A stretch of DNA of 6,634 nucleotides from Hydrogenophaga intermedia (GTDB lineage Bacteria > Pseudomonadota > Gammaproteobacteria > Burkholderiales > Burkholderiaceae_C): assembly GCA_945869245.1 (NCBI GenBank), contig CAMBOY010000180.1, positions 1 through 6,634 of the forward strand. The letters are read 5' to 3'. Under the pieces are notes generated by a model. That model was not told the origin of the DNA and did not search any database. It saw nothing but the letters and a program-made list of their open reading frames with translations. The position numbers and the translations under genes are program-made. Shown here in pieces: positions 1 through 4,255 of the stretch; within the stretch, counting starts at the first letter, position 1, and each line of letters opens with the position of its first letter.

Positions 1-336
1 CCGCCAGGGCACGTCCAGGCAGTGCTGCAGCTCGTACACACCGATCCACAGCACCGCGCGCTCGATGGGGGAAATCTCGGCCAGGCTGCGATCCAGGCGC
101 GGGGTGATCAGCGCATCCAGCGCGCTGGCTTGTTCCACGCAGCCGTGCAGCAGCGCGTCGTAGTGGGCGCTGTCGGCCTTGTGAAAGCCGCTCAGGTCGC
201 GGGTGAAGGCGTCGATGTCGGCCGCCTCGTTGCGGCCCACCAGATGCTGGTAGAGCGCTTGCAGGGCAAACTCGCGGGCGCGGGTGCGGGCCGATTTGTC
301 GGCGGCTTTGCGGGCCTTGGGGGTGGTTTCGCTCAT
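1..336 (-). CDS. nusB: Transcription antitermination factor NusB (C-terminal part cut off by window edge)
   Basis: NusB binds boxA RNA together with NusE (ribosomal protein S10) and helps RNA polymerase read through rRNA operons. The 112 visible residues start MSETTPKARKAADKSARTRA. A basic, flexible N-terminus leads into the family's first helix, residues about 17-35 (ARTRAREFALQALYQHLVGR). Further on come LDRSLAEISPIERAVLW and YELQHCLDVPWR, matching the conserved 'ER.iL..g.YEL....+vP.+' block. The family is usually about 140-170 residues, so roughly 30-60 residues lie beyond base 1. The start is the ATG at 336-334, 4 bases after the ribH stop, with a good Shine-Dalgarno inside the end of ribH. 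The ribH-nusB order is common in proteobacteria. The identification is firm; only the missing C-terminus is unseen. Confidence 0.95.
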   Translation of the reverse strand, partial: MSETTPKARKAADKSARTRAREFALQALYQHLVGRNEAADIDAFTRDLSGFHKADSAHYDALLHGCVEQASALDALITPRLDRSLAEISPIERAVLWIGVYELQHCLDVPWR

Positions 337-340
337 GGTG

Positions 341-805
341 TCAGCTCACCTGCGCGAGCAAATGGGCCATTTCCACCGCCACGCGGGCCGCGTCGCGGCC
401 TTTTTCGTCCTGGCGGGCCAGGGCTTGCGGCAGGTTTTCGGTGGTGAGGATGGCGTTGGCGATGGGGGTCTGGGTGTCCAGGCTGACGCGGGTCACGCCA
501 GTGCCCGACTCATTGGCCACCAACTCAAAGTGGTAGGTCTCGCCGCGGATGATGCAACCCAGAGCGATCAGGGCGTCGAAGTCGTCGCGTTGGGCCAAGG
601 CCTGCAGCGCAATCGGCACCTCCAGCGCGCCGGGCACTGTGATGTGGGTGATGTTTTTTTCTTGCACGCCCAGAGCCAATAACTCGTCTTTGCAGGCCTG
701 GAACAGGGCGTTGGTGATGCCTTCGTTGAAACGGGCTTGCACGATGCCGATGGCCAGCTTCTTGCCGTCGAGGGTGGGGGTGCTGCCTTTGTCTGCGCCA
801 AACAT
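341..805 (-). CDS. ribH: 6,7-dimethyl-8-ribityllumazine synthase (RibH)
   Basis: RibH condenses 5-amino-6-ribitylamino-uracil with 3,4-dihydroxy-2-butanone 4-phosphate to give 6,7-dimethyl-8-ribityllumazine, the penultimate step to riboflavin, in the cytoplasm. The 154 residues match the usual family length. Visible motifs, in order: VQARFNEGIT (22-31, whose Phe26 is the aromatic residue that stacks on the pyrimidine in the family), VPGALEVPIAL (57-67), GCIIRGETYHFELV (83-96, with His92 in the place of the catalytic histidine), and a C-terminal DEKGRDAARVAVEMAHL helix. The start is the ATG at 805, 7 bases after a clear AAGGA. It lies 30 bases after ribBA and 4 bases before nusB. It provides the lumazine consumed by RibE two genes upstream. 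In E. coli nomenclature this enzyme is called RibE/RibH, so symbols vary between organisms. Confidence 0.97.
   Translation of the reverse strand: MFGADKGSTPTLDGKKLAIGIVQARFNEGITNALFQACKDELLALGVQEKNITHITVPGALEVPIALQALAQRDDFDALIALGCIIRGETYHFELVANESGTGVTRVSLDTQTPIANAILTTENLPQALARQDEKGRDAARVAVEMAHLLAQVS
345..351 (-). promoter_or_regulatory. Ribosome binding site of nusB inside the ribH 3' end
   Basis: On the minus strand AGGTGAG sits 8 bases before the nusB ATG. It is made from the last sense codons of ribH (ending GTG AGC TGA). This supports the ATG at 336 as the nusB start. It also suggests that ribosomes finishing ribH expose or feed this site, which is an inference. Confidence 0.7.
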
Positions 806-812
806 GGGGAAA

Positions 813-817
813 TCCTT
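813..817 (-). promoter_or_regulatory. Ribosome binding site of ribH
   Basis: AAGGA on the minus strand, 7 bases before the ribH ATG. It is the clearest Shine-Dalgarno in the window and fixes the ribH start. It follows a T7 run in the 30-base ribBA-ribH spacer. Confidence 0.75.
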
Positions 818-835
818 GCGATCAAAAAAACGGGG

Positions 836-1960
836 TCAGGCCTGGCGGCCCACAAAGCCGGTCACTTCCAGGCCATAGCCGGTCATGCTGGGCATGCGAC
901 GCGGTGTGCCCAGCAGGGCCATGCGGTGCACGCCGCACTCGCGCAGAATCTGGGCGCCCACACCATAGGTGCGCAGATCCATGCGGCCGCGCTCGGGCGC
1001 CTGGGCCGAACGGGCGGTGCCTTCAAACTGGGCCAACAGCTGGTTGGCGGTCTCGCCGCAGTTGAGCAGCACCGCCACGCCCTTGCCGGCGTCTTGCAGG
1101 TGGCGCAGGCTGGCCTCCAGGCCCCAGCTGTGCATGCTGCGGCCCACCTCCAGCGCATCGAGCACCGACAGCGGCTCGTGCACCCGCACCGGCACCACCT
1201 CGTCGGGCTGCCAGCTGCCTTTGACCAAGGCCAGATGCAGCGCGCCGCTGGGACCGTCGCGAAACGCGTGGGCGGTGAACTCGCCAAAGGCGGTCTGCAT
1301 GGGGCGCTGCCCCAGGCGGCTCACCAGACTTTCGGTGCGGCTGCGGTATTCGATCAGGTCGGCGATGGTGCCAATCTTCAGCCCGTGCTCGGCGGCGAAC
1401 AGCTGCAGGTCGGGCAGACGCGCCATGGTGCCGTCGTCCTTCATGATTTCGCAAATCACCGAGGCTGGCGTGCAGCCGGCCATGGCGGCCAGGTCGCAAC
1501 CGGCTTCGGTGTGGCCGGCGCGCATCAGCACACCGCCATCCACCGCCTGCAGCGGAAAGATGTGGCCGGGCTGCACCAGGTCGCTGGCCTGGGCGCCCTT
1601 GGCCACCGCCACTTGCACTGTGCGGGCGCGGTCGGCCGCCGAAATGCCGGTGGTCACGCCCTCGGCGGCCTCAATCGACACGGTGAACGCCGTGCCCATT
1701 TTGGTGCCGTTGCGCGGCACCATGGGGGGCAGCTGCAGCAATTCGCAGCGCTCGCGGGTGAGGGTCAGGCAAATCAGGCCACGGCCAAACTTGGCCATGA
1801 AGTTGATGGCTTCGGGCGTGACGTGGTCGGCCGCCAGCACCAGATCGCCTTCGTTCTCGCGGTCTTCTTCGTCCACCAGAATCACGATGCGTCCGGCCTT
1901 CATGTCGGCCACGATGTCTTCAACGGGCGAAATGCCCACGGGGGTGTATTGGGTGCTCAT
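836..1960 (-). CDS. ribBA: 3,4-dihydroxy-2-butanone-4-phosphate synthase with degenerate GTP cyclohydrolase II-like domain (RibBA/RibBX type)
   Basis: The N-terminal half (about 1-205) is RibB, which turns ribulose 5-phosphate into formate and 3,4-dihydroxy-2-butanone 4-phosphate, the four-carbon donor for RibH. Visible motifs are DEEDRENEGDLV (30-41, acidic metal/substrate loop), TGISAADRA (104-112), the block GHIFPL (132-137), RAGHTEAGCDLA (147-158) and VICEIM (168-173). The C-terminal half (about 215-374) aligns with GTP cyclohydrolase II: VRVHEPLSVLDAL (258-270), RTYGVGAQIL (330-339), GYGLEV (361-366). However, the Cys triad of the family zinc site (hSEC...GD..GS.RCDCG) is absent; the equivalent stretch reads HEPLSVLDALEVGRSMHSWG. 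The GTP-contacting 'RQEGRGIGL' block is also missing, with only RGRMDLRTYG there. I infer active RibB and inactive RibA, as in the RibBX variant described from proteobacteria. The start is the ATG at 1960, 9 bases after ribE, with only a weak Shine-Dalgarno. Confidence 0.93.
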   Translation of the reverse strand: MSTQYTPVGISPVEDIVADMKAGRIVILVDEEDRENEGDLVLAADHVTPEAINFMAKFGRGLICLTLTRERCELLQLPPMVPRNGTKMGTAFTVSIEAAEGVTTGISAADRARTVQVAVAKGAQASDLVQPGHIFPLQAVDGGVLMRAGHTEAGCDLAAMAGCTPASVICEIMKDDGTMARLPDLQLFAAEHGLKIGTIADLIEYRSRTESLVSRLGQRPMQTAFGEFTAHAFRDGPSGALHLALVKGSWQPDEVVPVRVHEPLSVLDALEVGRSMHSWGLEASLRHLQDAGKGVAVLLNCGETANQLLAQFEGTARSAQAPERGRMDLRTYGVGAQILRECGVHRMALLGTPRRMPSMTGYGLEVTGFVGRQA

Positions 1961-1969
1961 AGGCTTGCT

Positions 1970-2599
1970 TTAATGGACTTGTTGACCGGCAGAGAGCATG
2001 CGCTCCACATAACGGGCGACGGTGTCGATTTCCAGGTTGACCGGGCTGCCGGCCACCAGCGTGCCCAGCGTGGTGTGCTCCACCGTGTGCGGAATCAGGT
2101 TGATGCTGAATGTGCAGCCGGCCGCGCTGTCGGCGATGCGGTTGACGGTCAGGCTCACGCCGTTGACGGTGATCGAGCCTTTGTAGGCCAGGTACTTGCC
2201 TAGCTCGACAGGCGCCAGCACACACAGCTCCCAGCTTTCACCCACTTGGGCAAAGTGGGTCACGCGGCCGGTGCCGTCCACATGGCCGGAGACGATGTGG
2301 CCGCCCAGGCGGTCGTTGGCGCGCAGGGCTTTTTCCAGGTTCACTGGGCCGGGCTGGTCCAGGCCAGCGGTTTTGTCCAGCGATTCGGCCGAGATGTCGA
2401 TGGTGAAGCTGCTGCCCGCGGCGTCGAGCGAGGTGACGGTCATGCAGGCGCCGTTCAAGGCGATGCTGTCGCCCAGGCCGACATCGGCCAAATAGCCCTC
2501 GGGTGTGTGGATGGTCAGGCGCTTGCCGTGTGCGGCAGAGGGGCCCAGAGGGTGCAGGGCGGTGATGCGCCCCACGGCGGTGATGATGCCGGTAAACAT
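1970..2599 (-). CDS. ribE: Riboflavin synthase, alpha subunit (RibE/RibC)
   Basis: Riboflavin synthase dismutates two molecules of 6,7-dimethyl-8-ribityllumazine into riboflavin and 5-amino-6-ribitylamino-uracil, which returns to RibH. The 209 residues match the usual 200-220. The protein shows the internal duplication of the family: barrel 1 starts with MFTGIITAVGRI and holds GDSIALNGACMTVT (43-56); barrel 2 starts near LGGHIVSGHVDGTG (98-111) and holds KGSITVNGVSLTVN (140-153) and LIPHTVEHTTLG (168-179). A C-terminal trimerisation-type helix follows (ARYVERML, 195-202). The MFTGII N-terminus fixes the ATG at 2599. It sits 26 bases after ribD and 9 bases before ribBA, so it is very likely co-transcribed with both. 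In E. coli this enzyme is called RibC. The identification is firm. Confidence 0.97.
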   Translation of the reverse strand: MFTGIITAVGRITALHPLGPSAAHGKRLTIHTPEGYLADVGLGDSIALNGACMTVTSLDAAGSSFTIDISAESLDKTAGLDQPGPVNLEKALRANDRLGGHIVSGHVDGTGRVTHFAQVGESWELCVLAPVELGKYLAYKGSITVNGVSLTVNRIADSAAGCTFSINLIPHTVEHTTLGTLVAGSPVNLEIDTVARYVERMLSAGQQVH

Positions 2600-2625
2600 C
2601 CGGCTATTTTCGCAGGTTTGTGCGC

Positions 2626-3756
2626 TCAGCCGCCGAGCCAGCTGTCGCGACCCTTCACCACCGCCCGCAATCGCAGATCGGCGCCCAGTGGCGTCACCTC
2701 ATCAAAGCGCAAAGCCAGGCCCTGCTGCAGCGATTCCAGTGGACCCCAGCGGCTCATGCCCGCGCCCTGGCCGAGCCAGGTCGGGGCCAGATAGACCAGC
2801 AGCTCGTCCACCAGGCCCTCTCGCAGGAACGATCCATTGAGCTTGTGCCCCGCTTCCAAGTGCAGCTCGTTGACCTCACGCCGGCCCAGCTCGGCCAGCA
2901 GCCAGGGCAGGTCGACCTTCGGGCCCAGGCCGGGGCTGGCAAGCAGGGTGGCGCCGCGATTCTGCAGCGCGGCGGCTGCGGCGGGCTGGCCGGCGTGGGC
3001 CAGCCAGATCTGCCGCGCCACGCCTTGAGCGGGCGCTTGCCAGAGCCGGGCGTCCAGCGGTGTCTGTGCGTCGCTGTCCACCACCACCAGGTGCGGCTGT
3101 CGGGTGACCGGCAGTTCGCGCACGTCCAGCATGGGGTTGTCTTCGAGCACGGTGCCAATGCCGGTGAGCACCGCACAGGCGCGGGCGCGCCAGGCGTGGC
3201 CGTCGCGCCGGGCCTCTGGGCCGGTGATCCACTGGCTTTGCCCATTGGGCAGGGCGGTGATGCCGTCCAGCGACGCCGCCACCTTCATGCGCACCCAAGG
3301 GGTGCCGCGTTGCATGCGGCTGAAAAACCCCACGTTCAGCCGCCGCACCGCTTGCGCCAAGGTGTCGTCGGGCGGCAGCAGATGCACTTGCACGCCGGCC
3401 GCGCGCAGGCGCTCAGCGCCCCGGCCCGCCACCAGCGGGTTGGGGTCGAGGGTGGCGATGTGTACGGTGACAATGCCGGCGGCCACCAGCGCGTCGCAAC
3501 ACGGCGGCGTGCGGCCGTGGTGCGAGCAGGGCTCGAGCGTGACCCAGGCGGTGGCCCCCACCACGCTGTGTCCACGCGCGGCGGCGTCGCGCAGCGCCAT
3601 GACCTCGGCGTGGGCCTGACCCGCCGCTTGGGTGAAACCTTCGCCCAGCACCGCGCCATCGGCGCCGGTGATGACACAGCCCACGCGGGGGTTGGGGTTG
3701 GACAGGGTCAGCGCTTGCTGCGAGAGATCGAGCGCGCGCTGCAGCGGGGAGATCAT
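2626..3756 (-). CDS. ribD: Bifunctional diaminohydroxyphosphoribosylaminopyrimidine deaminase / 5-amino-6-(5-phosphoribosylamino)uracil reductase (RibD)
   Basis: RibD performs steps two and three of riboflavin synthesis: deamination of the pyrimidine made by GTP cyclohydrolase II, then NADPH-dependent reduction of its ribosyl side chain. The 376 residues match the family. The deaminase domain (about 1-145) shows NPRVGCVI (22-29), the zinc motif HAE (49-51, His ligand and Glu proton shuttle) and PCSHHGRTPPC (76-86, zinc cysteines 77 and 86). The reductase domain (about 150-370) shows KVAASLDGITA (158-168), SQWITGPEAR (174-183) and GIGTVLEDNPML (199-210), then a Gly-rich EAGHKLNGSFL stretch (301-311). 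The ATG at 3756 overlaps the pilE stop in ATGA. A much longer open frame runs upstream to 4059, but it covers pilE and shows no RibD similarity, so the start at MISPLQRAL is preferred. It is followed 26 bases later by ribE. Confidence 0.96.
   Translation of the reverse strand: MISPLQRALDLSQQALTLSNPNPRVGCVITGADGAVLGEGFTQAAGQAHAEVMALRDAAARGHSVVGATAWVTLEPCSHHGRTPPCCDALVAAGIVTVHIATLDPNPLVAGRGAERLRAAGVQVHLLPPDDTLAQAVRRLNVGFFSRMQRGTPWVRMKVAASLDGITALPNGQSQWITGPEARRDGHAWRARACAVLTGIGTVLEDNPMLDVRELPVTRQPHLVVVDSDAQTPLDARLWQAPAQGVARQIWLAHAGQPAAAAALQNRGATLLASPGLGPKVDLPWLLAELGRREVNELHLEAGHKLNGSFLREGLVDELLVYLAPTWLGQGAGMSRWGPLESLQQGLALRFDEVTPLGADLRLRAVVKGRDSWLGG
3753..3756 (-). promoter_or_regulatory. ATGA stop/start overlap coupling pilE to ribD
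   Basis: The ribD ATG (3756-3754) and the pilE TGA (3755-3753) share two bases, forming ATGA on the minus strand. Such overlaps are a usual sign of translational coupling by terminating ribosomes. The Shine-Dalgarno before ribD is weak (only GGA in CTGGAACCA), which fits ribD translation depending on translation of pilE. That dependence is an inference. Confidence 0.65.
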
Positions 3757-4229
3757 TGGTTCCAGCAGGCGCGGCGTTGTTCGTCGGTCAAGTTGGCGCC
3801 GGTGACGGCCCGGGTGCCTCGGTGGTCGAGCGTGAACGAGCCACAGGTGTCGTTGATCTGCGCACCAGTGGGCGCTGCAGTGAGGGTGTAGCTGTTGCCT
3901 GTGCTGTTGGTGACGGTGATATCGATGTAGCGCCCCCCTTCGACGCGCCTCAATTGCGCAGGGAAGGTCAGGTTTGCGCCATTGACCGTGCAGCCAGTGA
4001 AAGCCGCACCCGTGCAAACAGGATACTGGCCGCTTGCCGTGGCCACCCGCTCCATCCACTGCGCGAGTTGCACCAGCGCGCTGCGGGCATTGGCGCGGTG
4101 GCTGCGCTCCACATATTGGGTGTAGTTGGGCAGTGCGATGGCGGCCAGTATGCCGATGATGGCCACCGTGATCATCAGCTCAATCAGGGTAAAGCCGCGC
4201 GTGCGGCGAAAGGCGGTGGAGGGGGACAT
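3753..4229 (-). CDS. pilE: Type IV pilus minor pilin, PilE type
   Basis: Minor pilins of this group help start pilus assembly and are thought to sit with PilY1 at the pilus tip. The 158-residue precursor has a short basic leader (MSPSTAFRRTRG) and a prepilin-peptidase site G12|FTLIEL, with Glu17 as the conserved Glu5 of the mature protein. The hydrophobic helix ITVAIIGILAAIALPNY (20-36) forms the membrane anchor and filament core. The C-terminal globular part keeps the family's NSYTLTAAPTGAQ..DTCG.FTLDHRGTR...ACW pattern. Cys129 and Cys155 would form the usual D-region disulphide, with two more cysteines at 72 and 80. The C-terminus resembles Pseudomonas PilE, and the position directly after pilY1 matches the order pilY1-pilE. 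An open frame continues to an ATG at 4403, but that extension covers the pilY1 end and would put 58 residues before the leader, so ATG 4229 is chosen. The ATG follows pilY1 by 26 bases. Confidence 0.9.
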   Translation of the reverse strand: MSPSTAFRRTRGFTLIELMITVAIIGILAAIALPNYTQYVERSHRANARSALVQLAQWMERVATASGQYPVCTGAAFTGCTVNGANLTFPAQLRRVEGGRYIDITVTNSTGNSYTLTAAPTGAQINDTCGSFTLDHRGTRAVTGANLTDEQRRACWNQ

Positions 4230-4255
4230 GGTTGTTCTTGTGTTATGTCGGAGGA

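Noticed and set aside
824..850. Possible intrinsic terminator between ribBA and ribH: GGCC-GCCA-GGCC hairpin and a T7 run on the minus strand
   Set aside because: The stem is only four pairs and is separated from the T run by about eight bases, so a functional terminator is unlikely. The T7 run alone might cause mild pausing.
737..2203. Long open frame of 488 codons on the plus strand, antisense to ribBA and ribE
   Set aside because: The protein is rich in His, Ala, Gly and Gln with no recognisable motif, as expected opposite high-GC genes with biased third positions. Both minus-strand genes have clear family motifs throughout.
2620..3891. Plus-strand open frame of 423 codons antisense to ribD and the pilE end
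   Set aside because: Same shadow effect: low-information Arg/Gly/Ala/His composition, while ribD on the other strand carries catalytic motifs from end to end.
3757..4059. Upstream extension of the ribD frame to 4059
   Set aside because: It lies wholly within pilE in another frame, shows no RibD similarity, and RibD proteins normally begin a few residues before the first deaminase helix, as the ATG at 3756 gives.
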